Origin: Bacteroidales bacterium | GTDB lineage: Bacteria; Bacteroidota; Bacteroidia; Bacteroidales; Paludibacteraceae | NCBI GenBank assembly: GCA_900767595.1 | Contig: CAAFZS010000072.1 | Location: 1 to 8,417, forward strand | Length of the DNA: 8,417 bases | Direction of reading: 5' to 3' | The notes under the pieces: generated by a model | The model's database searches: none | What the model saw: only the letters and a program-made list of their open reading frames with translations | What the model was told of the DNA's origin: nothing | Shown here: one piece after another, positions 1 to 4,889 of the stretch | Layout of the letters: each line of letters opens with the position of its first letter | Numbering within the stretch: the stretch's first letter is position 1 | Program-made: the position numbers and the translations under genes

Positions 1-17
1 AAAAAAACCAAACTACT

Positions 18-209
18 ATGAAAAATAACTTTACACAATTAACCATTGCCGCAGGATTATGCTTTGCAGGGCTGATTCTCTTAGGGCTGGGGTTCTATGC
101 CCCGCCCTTTGGAGAAATCCACTCCTCTGTGCTCGTCGCTTATGGAGAGACCCTCACCTTTGCAGGCTCTATCCTCGGCATCGATTATCATTATCGCTAT
201 AAACAATGA
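18..209 (+). CDS. Small membrane protein, phage lysis-cassette type
   Basis: This is a 63-residue protein of unproven function. Residues 8-28 form a clear hydrophobic segment rich in Gly, Leu and Ala, followed by a Pro-Pro turn (29-30). A second, weaker hydrophobic stretch (38-55) holds Glu44, and the tail is aromatic and basic (DYHYRYK). One or two membrane passes are therefore likely. Its stop overlaps the start of the next gene in an ATGA, so the two are translationally coupled. Small proteins like this sit between the amidase and the spanin-like lipoprotein in Bacteroidales prophages, so a holin or holin-accessory role is plausible, but that is inferred from context. The start is the first ATG after an A-rich leader with no Shine-Dalgarno. 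Its own promoter is not visible, so it is probably transcribed from upstream of the window. Confidence 0.7.
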   Translation: MKNNFTQLTIAAGLCFAGLILLGLGFYAPPFGEIHSSVLVAYGETLTFAGSILGIDYHYRYKQ

Positions 210-604
210 AAAAGATTTTAACTATCCTTTTACTATTTATCCTTTGCGCCTGCAAAAGCACTGCCCCGCTTGTCACGCCGTCTGTTCACACCGACAGTGT
301 ATCCGTCTCAAGTTCTCGCGACAGTATCCGCGTCTATGAGCGAGATAGTGTTTTTGTAGATCGCTTTTTCAAAGGGGACACCGTCTGGCTAACCAAAGAA
401 AAGTTATCTATACGTTATCGGGACCGCGAGGTAGTTATCCACGACACGATATCTACCTCAAGGTTAGATACAATCTATATATCTACACCCAAACCCGTTC
501 CTCGGTTCTACAAAGATTGCACCATTGGGTTTTGGATGTTATTACTCTTTCTAATAGGAAGTATAGCACTGACAATAATGAAGAAAATCTACCTGAGAAG
601 GTAG
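206..604 (+). CDS. Lipoprotein with C-terminal membrane segment, candidate unimolecular spanin
   Basis: The 132-residue protein starts with a lipoprotein signal peptide: KK at 2-3, hydrophobic residues 4-13, and a lipobox L13-C14-A15-C16, with Cys16 as the predicted lipidated residue. Residues 17-100 are Ser/Asp/Thr/Arg-rich with repeated D-S/T-V/I motifs (DSVSV, DSIRV, DSVFV, DTVWL, DTIYI), suggesting an extended periplasmic segment. A strong transmembrane helix follows at about 107-125, ending in a basic tail (KK...RR). An outer-membrane lipid anchor plus an inner-membrane helix in one chain is the architecture of unimolecular spanins (phage T1 gp11 type), which fuse the two membranes at the end of lysis. 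Similar DSV-rich lipoproteins follow endolysins in Bacteroidales prophages. The fold is not proven. A host envelope lipoprotein is the alternative. The start overlaps the upstream stop (ATGA). Confidence 0.75.
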   Translation: MKKILTILLLFILCACKSTAPLVTPSVHTDSVSVSSSRDSIRVYERDSVFVDRFFKGDTVWLTKEKLSIRYRDREVVIHDTISTSRLDTIYISTPKPVPRFYKDCTIGFWMLLLFLIGSIALTIMKKIYLRR

Positions 605-647
605 GAAGATGTTTTTTGTTTTCATAATTAAGGTTTAAGTTAATTAG

Positions 648-677
648 AAGCGGACTGCCCGTGAGGGTCGTCCGCTT
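648..677 (+). terminator. Hairpin terminator after the lysis-type genes
   Basis: An 8-bp perfect outer stem (AAGCGGAC / GTCCGCTT) encloses an inner CCC-GTGA-GGG hairpin. Read on the plus strand, only one U-C mismatch and one G-U wobble interrupt the stem, and the loop is a GNRA tetraloop. It lies 44 nt after the stop of the lipoprotein gene. The following T run is short (TTTAC), so efficiency is uncertain. It also sits about 90 nt beyond the convergent bro stop and could serve both directions, but pairing is better on the plus strand. Confidence 0.6.
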
Positions 678-685
678 TACTAATA

Positions 686-745
686 TCAGTGGGTGACGGG
701 CAAGTTACGTCTGCCGAACGATTATTTTGCATATTCGCGCTGCAA
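686..745 (+). repeat. Direct repeat copy 1 (downstream flank of the bro gene)
   Basis: This 60-nt stretch matches 1645-1700 in the same orientation. Shared blocks, in order, are a 17-nt identity ending in GGGTGACGGGCA, TTACGTCTGCCG (12 nt), TTTTGCA, and GCGCTGCAA. About 45 positions are identical, with small gaps between blocks. This copy lies between the terminator and the bro stop codon. It lacks the promoter element that adjoins copy 2. Confidence 0.8.
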
Positions 746-768
746 TGTTTGCGACAGTGTCACAAGAA

Positions 769-1617
769 TCAATTCTTTTTCTCGAAAGGCAATGAGGGTT
801 GGGCTGCCTCTATTTGGTCTTTAGCATTTAAGGACGAAACCACTTTTTGACCCGTTTGTTGTTCAAAAGCTGTGCGTGCGACACGGGCTACATCTCCTCC
901 ACGAGCCGCTGCTACCTTATGCTCCGGCATAGTTTGCGGATTCTCTTGCTTCTCAATGTTTGTAGTGGCTAGTTCGGCTAACATATTAATCACCAATTCT
1001 TCGTTCGTCATGTTGTCGCGCAAGTTTTCCTGATGCAAACCCTTATATTGCTTATATTCGCGGGTGTTAAGTCCCGACCAAGCTTGATAAATTATATCCG
1101 TCAAAGCGGCATATTGTTGTTCATCTTCCACTCCGTGTGCTTGCCATTGATCCGTTAAGTTTTTGCGCACCTCAATGGATTTGAGCCGTTGATTAATCCA
1201 ATTATCTGAACGGCCTAAACGCTTATAGTCTTGAAGCGACATACGTATGCCACGTTCAGGATCTTGCATTTGACGTAAACGTTCGGCTGCAACAGATGCC
1301 ATCCATTGCTTCAGAGGCTCCGCCTTCTTGCTTGGGATAGATTGGATGATACGGAAAACACCTTCAACAGAGGCACAATTTACTCGTTGTATGCCTCCGG
1401 AAGTATTCAAAGAAAGGGGGGTTACAATTTGTAACCATCCTTTGGACAACTCCTTGTCCCGATGTCTTAATTGCTTTAGATAGTTACTTGGATTAGTAGT
1501 TTCTGTTAACACCTCTACTACATCATTGATGCAGAAGTACCACTTTTCTTGTTCGTCATCCCAATAGGTGCGAATCTTTGTCGCGCCAAATTGCTTTATT
1601 ATTTCTTCCTGTGCCAT
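769..1617 (-). CDS. Bro-N domain protein (prophage antirepressor / DinD-like family)
   Basis: The 282-residue protein has an N-terminal Bro-N domain (about 5-112): WDDEQEKWYFCINDVVEVLT, then NYLKQLRHRD, a beta-hairpin region around 62-80, and the helical IPSKKAEPLKQWMASVAAERL. This domain is found in phage antirepressors and is thought to bind DNA. The rest (about 125-270) matches the C-terminal region of the Bacteroidales Bro-N/DinD-like family: INQRLKSIEVRK, LTDIIYQAWSGLNTREYKQYKGL, ENLRDNMTNEELVINMLAE, and RGGDVARVARTAFEQQTG near 239-257. The gene is monocistronic, with its own promoter at 1698-1729 and a ~75-nt structured leader. It is flanked by direct repeats. A role as a regulator acting with the adjacent XRE repressor is inferred. 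DinD in E. coli is damage-inducible, but no LexA site is obvious here. Confidence 0.85.
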   Translation of the reverse strand: MAQEEIIKQFGATKIRTYWDDEQEKWYFCINDVVEVLTETTNPSNYLKQLRHRDKELSKGWLQIVTPLSLNTSGGIQRVNCASVEGVFRIIQSIPSKKAEPLKQWMASVAAERLRQMQDPERGIRMSLQDYKRLGRSDNWINQRLKSIEVRKNLTDQWQAHGVEDEQQYAALTDIIYQAWSGLNTREYKQYKGLHQENLRDNMTNEELVINMLAELATTNIEKQENPQTMPEHKVAAARGGDVARVARTAFEQQTGQKVVSSLNAKDQIEAAQPSLPFEKKN

Positions 1618-1644
1618 ATTTTTCTACTTTTTTCCTCTTTTCCG

Positions 1645-1700
1645 TCAGTGGGTGACGGGCATTTACGTCTGCCGGATGGTTTTGCAGTTTTGCGCTGCAA
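1645..1700 (+). repeat. Direct repeat copy 2 (upstream flank / leader of the bro gene)
   Basis: This is the second copy of the repeat at 686-745, in the same orientation and starting 959 bp further on. In the bro transcript it forms most of the 5' leader. It can form three small hairpins read on the minus strand: TTTTGCAG/CTGCAAAA (8 bp, 1680-1702), GGCA/TGCC (4 bp), and a perfect CCGTCA-CCCAC-TGACGG stem at 1642-1658. The 6-bp stem is reduced to 3 bp in copy 1, so it is partly specific to this copy. Confidence 0.8.
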
Positions 1701-1729
1701 AAGTACAAAAAATAATTGATATACGCAAA
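1698..1729 (-). promoter_or_regulatory. Bacteroides-type promoter of the bro gene
   Basis: On the minus strand a -33 TTTG box (1726-1729) and a -7 TACTTTTG box (1698-1705) match the TTTG / TAnnTTTG consensus with a 20-nt spacer. Transcription would start near 1692, giving a leader of about 75 nt. The -7 box overlaps the end of direct repeat copy 2, and the -33 box lies in the T-rich tail of the upstream gene's terminator. Confidence 0.7.
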
Positions 1730-1761
1730 TAAAAATGCACTTTTGTCACCAAAAATGCATT
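1730..1761 (-). terminator. Terminator of the XRE regulator gene
   Basis: Read on the minus strand, a 12-bp stem (AATGCATTTTTG / CAAAAGTGCATT, one U-G wobble) closes a GTGA tetraloop and is followed by TTTATTTG. On the plus strand the same site has a C-A mismatch and no T tract, so it is built for the minus strand. It lies about 45 nt past the XRE stop. The dyad (1734-1761) could also be an operator, since it directly adjoins the bro promoter. Confidence 0.65.
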
Positions 1762-1768
1762 GTACACC

Positions 1769-1782
1769 TTATAAATTTATAA
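1769..1782. promoter_or_regulatory. AT-rich perfect palindrome, possible regulator site
   Basis: TTATAAATTTATAA is a perfect 14-bp palindrome between the XRE stop codon and its terminator. Its position upstream of the bro promoter (about 40 bp from the -33 box) would allow it to bind a dimeric regulator such as the XRE protein. An AT-rich palindrome can also occur by chance in this base composition. Confidence 0.3.
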
Positions 1783-1805
1783 ACTATACGCGAAGAAATC
1801 GCTGC

Positions 1806-2234
1806 TTATCGCTCCTCAAAGGTGCCGTCGGTGTAGAAGATAAGGATCTTATCCACTAACTTAACGGGAGTAGGGGTGGCGGCAGGTGCGGCCGTAGCTA
1901 CCGTAGGCGCATTTGCGGGCTGAGTAGCGGGTGCAGAAGAGAGCGGAAGACCCGTCTGCTCTACGGAAACATCCTGAGGACGGACATCAAAGAGCGACTG
2001 CTCTACAACAGCACCATTCTGCCTATACATCGGCCCAATACCTAAGATAAGCCAGTCAGAGGATAATGTACGGAAACGATTCAAAACCCGCTGAAGTACA
2101 TCTAAACTCGGATTATTACGCCCGGAAAGGATATTCGATATCGTTCCGGCTTGAATGCCCACTTCTTGAGCAAATTGCTTGGCAGTCATCTTTTCTGATT
2201 CAATGACCTGCTCTAATCGTTGACGCTCGTTCAT
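1806..2234 (-). CDS. XRE-family helix-turn-helix transcriptional regulator
   Basis: The protein has 142 residues from the chosen start. Residues 5-55 form a Cro/CI-type HTH: MTAKQFAQEVGIQAGTISNI followed by LSGRNNPSLDVLQRVLNRF, the usual XRE recognition-helix region. SSDWLILGIGPMYR (59-71) follows, then LFDVRP. Residues 97-124 are an Ala/Pro/Thr linker and the C-terminus is VDKILIFYTDGTFEER. This domain order is common in Bacteroidales repressor-like proteins, both chromosomal and prophage. The frame is open to an ATG at 2276, but a consensus promoter lies at 2254-2285, inside that extension, so the start at 2234 (MNERQRLEQ) is preferred. It is divergent from nothing nearby, is upstream of bro on the same strand, and probably acts as a repressor of itself and/or bro. 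The target is inferred. Confidence 0.85.
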   Translation of the reverse strand: MNERQRLEQVIESEKMTAKQFAQEVGIQAGTISNILSGRNNPSLDVLQRVLNRFRTLSSDWLILGIGPMYRQNGAVVEQSLFDVRPQDVSVEQTGLPLSSAPATQPANAPTVATAAPAATPTPVKLVDKILIFYTDGTFEER

Positions 2235-2253
2235 AACTTTCAAATTTTGGGTG

Positions 2254-2285
2254 CAAAGATACGAAAACTTTTTCACATATGCAAA
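2254..2285 (-). promoter_or_regulatory. Bacteroides-type promoter of the XRE gene
   Basis: A -7 TATCTTTG box (2254-2261) and a -33 TTTG box (2282-2285) lie 20 nt apart on the minus strand, a full match to the consensus. The predicted transcript starts near 2248, leaving a leader of about 14 nt before the ATG at 2234. This position decides the start codon of the gene. Confidence 0.75.
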
Positions 2286-2434
2286 TATTCAGCAAAGAAA
2301 ATTTATTCACAGTTGTATTTTGTAAACTTGAATCTACAAATCTGCACGATCAACACCTATTTAATACTCAACTCCAACCAGAGTAAAAATACAAGACAAA
2401 ATAATAGAATAAATAAAACGCATAACATACTTAT

Positions 2435-2466
2435 ATTTAGCAATTTAGGAATTTATGAATTTAGCA
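2435..2466. repeat. 8-bp tandem repeat, four units
   Basis: Four consecutive octamers: ATTTAGCA, ATTTAGGA, ATTTATGA, ATTTAGCA. Each differs from the consensus ATTTAGSA by at most two bases. No coding frame is supported. Confidence 0.75.
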
Positions 2467-2479
2467 TACGCAAGCGTAT
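2466..2479. repeat. 14-bp perfect palindrome
   Basis: ATACGC-AA-GCGTAT is a perfect inverted repeat joining the 8-bp array on its left to the GGAT-rich array on its right. It has no T tract and is not next to a gene end, so a terminator is unlikely. It may be a relic of an insertion or recombination event. Confidence 0.5.
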
Positions 2480-2482
2480 TAG

Positions 2483-2522
2483 GCGGATGGGCGGATAGGC
2501 TGATAGGATGATTGGCGATTAG
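2483..2522. repeat. Degenerate 8-9-bp tandem repeat
   Basis: Consecutive units GCGGATGG, GCGGATAGG, CTGATAGG, ATGATTGG and CGATTAG share a GAT core with a trailing GG. The period slips between 8 and 9 bp. Diverged slippage products are the simplest explanation. Confidence 0.55.
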
Positions 2523-2555
2523 ATTAAGTAAAATGTATAACTGCTGATATATAGT

Positions 2556-2695
2556 GGATTATAGATTGTGGATTGTGGATAGTGAATTGTGGATAGTAGA
2601 ATAAGGAAACCGGAAACGAGAAACGAGAAGCGGAAAACGAGAAAAGGATTTAGGATTCAGGAATGAGGAATGAGGATTGAGGATTGAGGATGTTT
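2556..2695. repeat. Degenerate heptamer array, about 20 units in three sub-families
   Basis: The sequence breaks into 7-bp units with almost no slippage. The first sub-family is GGATTGT/GGATAGT/GAATTGT (2556-2597), the second GGAAACG/AGAAACG/AGAAGCG (2605-2646), the third GATTTAG/GATTCAG/GAATGAG/GATTGAG (2647-2688). The plus strand is strongly purine-rich, with GG pairs every seven bases in the outer sub-families. Seven is not a multiple of three and no gene covers it. Confidence 0.75.
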
Positions 2696-2742
2696 TAATA
2701 AAGATTTGAAAAGAATAAGGGTGGCAGAAATGCAAAATTCAC

Positions 2743-2774
2743 AGAACTGCGAGCAAATTGTGGTTCACAGTTCT
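2743..2774 (-). terminator. Weak inverted repeat, possible terminator of the acyltransferase operon
   Basis: AGAACTG / CAGTTCT form a 7-bp perfect inverted repeat around an 18-nt loop, starting 18 nt past the acyltransferase stop. Read on the minus strand it is followed by GTGAATTTTGC, not a clean T tract. The long loop makes this a weak call. Confidence 0.25.
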
Positions 2775-2791
2775 ATAAGTACTCTACCCTA

Positions 2792-3649
2792 TCATCCTCT
2801 TTTGTGTTTCCAGCGGTTGTGGCTCCAGAGCCAGAGGGAAGGTTGTTCGAGGATATTGGATTCCAGGATTTGGGCGTATTTAGAAGTAATCGCCCATTCG
2901 GGTTCATTTACGGGATTGACAGAGAGTGTGCGTACATCGATGATATAGTACCCTCTTTTAGGAGAAGTGATATAGAAATAAAAGACCGGATAGTTGAATT
3001 TACGGGCAAGAACTTCGCTACCATCAAGGAAAGCGGTGTCTTGGTTTAGGAAAGTAGTCCAGAAATGGGAACTATTCGGATTGGGTTTTTGGTCGGATAA
3101 CATTCCGTAGCCTATCAACCTACCCTCTTGTTTATTCTTAATGACGGCACGCAGGATCTGGTTTTTCTCAACCATCTCTGCTCCTCGTTGGTTACGTATA
3201 TCGAGCATCAATTCGTCCATTGAGTGGTTCTTCAGCTTACGATAGACGCTGACCTCCTGTATCGGTGGCGTAAAACGGTTGCCCACTTCCGCCATCCATT
3301 CCCAGTTAGCTAGGTGACCGAGCATCACCATCGCTGCACCGTGGGTGTGAATGGCCTGTTCGAGTTCGTCGAGGTGTAAGAACTGTACACGCTCGTTCAT
3401 CTCCTCTGGAGAGATGGTATAGCCGTAGATAATCTCGGCTATCGTATCCGCCAGATGGTGGTAGAAGCCTTTGGCTATGGCTTTAATCTCCCTTTCGGAC
3501 TTATCGGGAAAACTATTTCTTAGGTTCTTATACACCACTCCTCGCCGATAGCGCAAGATATAATACGCTAACGGATAGAGGATGCCGTTGGCTACGCCAT
3601 AATGAAAGCCGAGAGGCAGGCGGGATAATATTTTGATGAGGCGTTTCAT
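2792..3649 (-). CDS. LpxL/HtrB-family lipid A (lysophospholipid-type) acyltransferase
   Basis: At 285 residues this is a normal-length member of the bacterial lipid A acyltransferase family. It moves a secondary acyl chain from an acyl carrier protein to lipid A at the inner face of the cytoplasmic membrane. The N-terminus holds an amphipathic/hydrophobic anchor (LGFHYGVANGILYPLAYYIL, 13-32) and NLRNSFPDKS (42-51). The catalytic HX4E motif is GHLANWEW, with His112 and Glu117. YRKLKN (136-141) and SDQKPNP (185-191, Asp186) are the other conserved blocks, and WLWSHNRWK (273-281) is the family's C-terminal signature. All key residues are present. Its ATG overlaps the stop of the small acidic gene (ATGA, 3646-3649), so both come from the promoter at 4023-4054. 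Which acyl position is modified cannot be told from sequence. An ornithine-lipid or other lysophospholipid acyltransferase is a less likely alternative. Confidence 0.9.
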   Translation of the reverse strand: MKRLIKILSRLPLGFHYGVANGILYPLAYYILRYRRGVVYKNLRNSFPDKSEREIKAIAKGFYHHLADTIAEIIYGYTISPEEMNERVQFLHLDELEQAIHTHGAAMVMLGHLANWEWMAEVGNRFTPPIQEVSVYRKLKNHSMDELMLDIRNQRGAEMVEKNQILRAVIKNKQEGRLIGYGMLSDQKPNPNSSHFWTTFLNQDTAFLDGSEVLARKFNYPVFYFYITSPKRGYYIIDVRTLSVNPVNEPEWAITSKYAQILESNILEQPSLWLWSHNRWKHKRG

Positions 3650-4002
3650 TCTTCCTCCTCGTACCAGCCTTGCTCTATGCCATATTGCATCTCACCATCG
3701 AGGATGATCTGCACTTGGCTGCTCGTTAGGTTACGATGGTCGTCTTGGGCAGCCTTAAGCACGAAATCGAGTTGTTCGGTCTCATCTACCTCGCCATCCA
3801 AGTAAGTCATCTCCCCATTCTCGTCATCGACCTCAACGAGGCCCTTCGAGATAAGGTATTCATCGACGGCATCAAGAACAAAAAGGATATCGTCGGCGGT
3901 AAGACCTTGACGATCCTGTTCCGGAATAAGATTGTAGATAAATTCTACCTGTTCACGCTCTTCAGAGTCGAGTAAACTGAGTTCAAATGATGAATTTTGC
4001 AT
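3646..4002 (-). CDS. Small highly acidic protein with an internal duplication, function unknown
   Basis: The protein has 118 residues from the chosen start, with 33 Asp/Glu against 5 Lys/Arg, no signal peptide and no membrane segment, so it is probably cytosolic. It contains two ~40-residue repeats: EQVEFIY...DRQGLT...ILFVLDAVDEYLISKGLVE (17-57) and EQLDFVL...DHRNLT...VQIILDGEMQYGIEQGWYE (76-115). Shared positions include EQ, F, LT, LD, Y, I and G. The frame extends to an ATG at 4086, but this would overlap the divergent cdsA start and the promoter at 4023-4054, so 4002 (MQNSSFEL) is chosen. It is translationally coupled to the acyltransferase through an ATGA overlap. That pairing suggests a link with envelope lipid synthesis, perhaps as a small partner or regulator, but no function is known to me. 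Confidence 0.8.
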   Translation of the reverse strand: MQNSSFELSLLDSEEREQVEFIYNLIPEQDRQGLTADDILFVLDAVDEYLISKGLVEVDDENGEMTYLDGEVDETEQLDFVLKAAQDDHRNLTSSQVQIILDGEMQYGIEQGWYEEEE

Positions 4003-4018
4003 AATTTTTTCAAAATTA

Positions 4019-4050
4019 TTTGCAAAGGTAAGAAATTTTTTGTAATTTTG
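4019..4050 (+). promoter_or_regulatory. Promoter of cdsA and the glycosyltransferase gene
   Basis: On the plus strand, -33 TTTG (4019-4022) and -7 TAATTTTG (4043-4050) are 20 nt apart, giving a start near 4056 and a leader of about 15 nt. Each -33 box shares a TTTGCAAA palindrome with the -7 box of the opposite promoter (4019-4026 and 4047-4054). Confidence 0.75.
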
Positions 4051-4054
4051 CAAA
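4023..4054 (-). promoter_or_regulatory. Promoter of the acidic protein / acyltransferase operon
   Basis: On the minus strand, -33 TTTG (4051-4054) and -7 TACCTTTG (4023-4030) are 20 nt apart. Transcription would begin near 4017, about 15 nt before the ATG at 4002. It is interlocked with the cdsA promoter on the other strand. Confidence 0.75.
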
Positions 4055-4070
4055 CAAATTCGTAATAAAA

Positions 4071-4889
4071 ATGAATAATTTAGCAAAAAGAGCCCTTTTT
4101 GGTGCCATTTATGTGGGGTTAGTCGTTGCCTCCATCTTAGTTCATCCCATTTTCTTCGGGTGTTTGTTTTTGGGTATTACTATGTATGCCATGTACGAAT
4201 ACTGTAACCTCGTAAAGGTTCACCCTGTCTACAAGATGATATCCATCTGCCTTGGCGGGCTTGCTTTTGTTGGGTCGTGGTTGCTTGAATTTACCGAGCA
4301 TATTCTTGCTGACGATCCTTTCGGATTTCTCATCGCGTATGTTAGCGTACTGGTTACATCTATGATTGCCTCATTGGCGATGAAGCAAGACGATCCTTTC
4401 CATAATTGGGGAAACTTATTGATTAGCCAAATCATTGCGTGGCCGTTTGTGTTGATGAATCCGATATTAGCACAAGACAAATACTTACTTTTGGTTCTCT
4501 TTATCACCATTTGGGTTAACGATACGGGTGCGTATTGTGTAGGTTGTTTAACGGCTAAACGCGCCAAAGGCAACCACAAGATGGCTCCGAATATCTCTCC
4601 TAACAAGTCTTGGGAAGGATTGTTTGGCGGATTTGTGTTTGCGTTGATAGCGGGTTATGTCTTCTATCGTATCGGTTGGATCGACAGTTGTTGGAAGTCC
4701 CTACTCATCAGCTTAGTTATTGCCATTGCGGGCACGTTCGGAGACTTGATGGAGAGTAAGATGAAACGAGCAGTAGGCGTGAAAGACTCCGGTGTTTTCC
4801 TGCCGGGTCACGGTGGTGTACTGGACCGCTTCGATAGTCTGCTTCTTGCTACACCGGTGTTGTACTTCTTATTACAAGTGATCGGATGA
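4071..4889 (+). CDS. cdsA: Phosphatidate cytidylyltransferase (CDP-diacylglycerol synthase)
   Basis: CdsA joins CTP and phosphatidic acid to CDP-diacylglycerol, the precursor of phosphatidylethanolamine and phosphatidylglycerol, in the cytoplasmic membrane. The 272-residue length is normal. The protein is hydrophobic with several predicted helices, including 10-40, 60-75, 88-105, 120-150 and 185-225. The family signature S-x-x-K-R-x4-K-D-x-G-x2-L-P-x-H-G-G-x2-D-R-x-D is complete at residues 229-255 (Ser229, Lys232, Arg233, Lys238, Asp239, His247, Asp252, Asp255). NDTGAYCVG and the PNISPNKSWEG stretch are further conserved blocks. The start follows a short leader from a consensus promoter, and the stop overlaps the downstream glycosyltransferase start (ATGA, 4886-4889). 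It is divergent from a lipid A acyltransferase operon, fitting a lipid-synthesis locus. Confidence 0.96.
   Translation: MNNLAKRALFGAIYVGLVVASILVHPIFFGCLFLGITMYAMYEYCNLVKVHPVYKMISICLGGLAFVGSWLLEFTEHILADDPFGFLIAYVSVLVTSMIASLAMKQDDPFHNWGNLLISQIIAWPFVLMNPILAQDKYLLLVLFITIWVNDTGAYCVGCLTAKRAKGNHKMAPNISPNKSWEGLFGGFVFALIAGYVFYRIGWIDSCWKSLLISLVIAIAGTFGDLMESKMKRAVGVKDSGVFLPGHGGVLDRFDSLLLATPVLYFLLQVIG

Larger units (their letters stand above)
2286..2791. other. Gene-free region: AT-rich segment then degenerate short repeats
   Basis: I see no credible gene here. The frame open on the plus strand across 2220-2498 is antisense to the XRE start, Asn/Ile/Lys-rich and matches nothing I recognise. From 2286 to 2434 the DNA is AT-rich without a visible signal. 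From 2435 to 2695 it is made of short tandem arrays listed separately. From 2696 to 2791 it is the 3' flank of the acyltransferase gene. Confidence 0.7.

Noticed and set aside
97..339. Plus-strand frame overlapping both lysis-type genes, considered as an Rz1-like embedded gene
   Set aside because: The protein has no lipobox or signal peptide at its start and no coherent composition. It reads as an out-of-frame shadow of the two genes.
686..1700. The two repeats as integron attC sites or phage att sites
   Set aside because: The R'/R'' core motifs (GTTRRRY / RYYYAAC) are not present in both copies, and no integrase is visible. The att interpretation stays open only as part of the cassette finding.
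2220..2498. Plus-strand 92-residue frame in the AT-rich gap
   Set aside because: It begins antisense to the XRE start region, is Asn/Ile/Lys-rich as expected for AT-rich noncoding DNA, runs into the tandem repeats, and has no promoter box.
2435..2695. The tandem arrays as a CRISPR array
   Set aside because: Units are 7-9 bp with no unique spacers and no direct repeats of 25-40 bp.
2706..3049. Plus-strand frames over the acyltransferase gene
   Set aside because: They are antisense to a gene with all catalytic motifs and show no family features.
4002..4086. Longer start of the acidic protein at 4086
   Set aside because: It would cover the divergent cdsA start and both promoters, and the added residues look like translated noncoding DNA.
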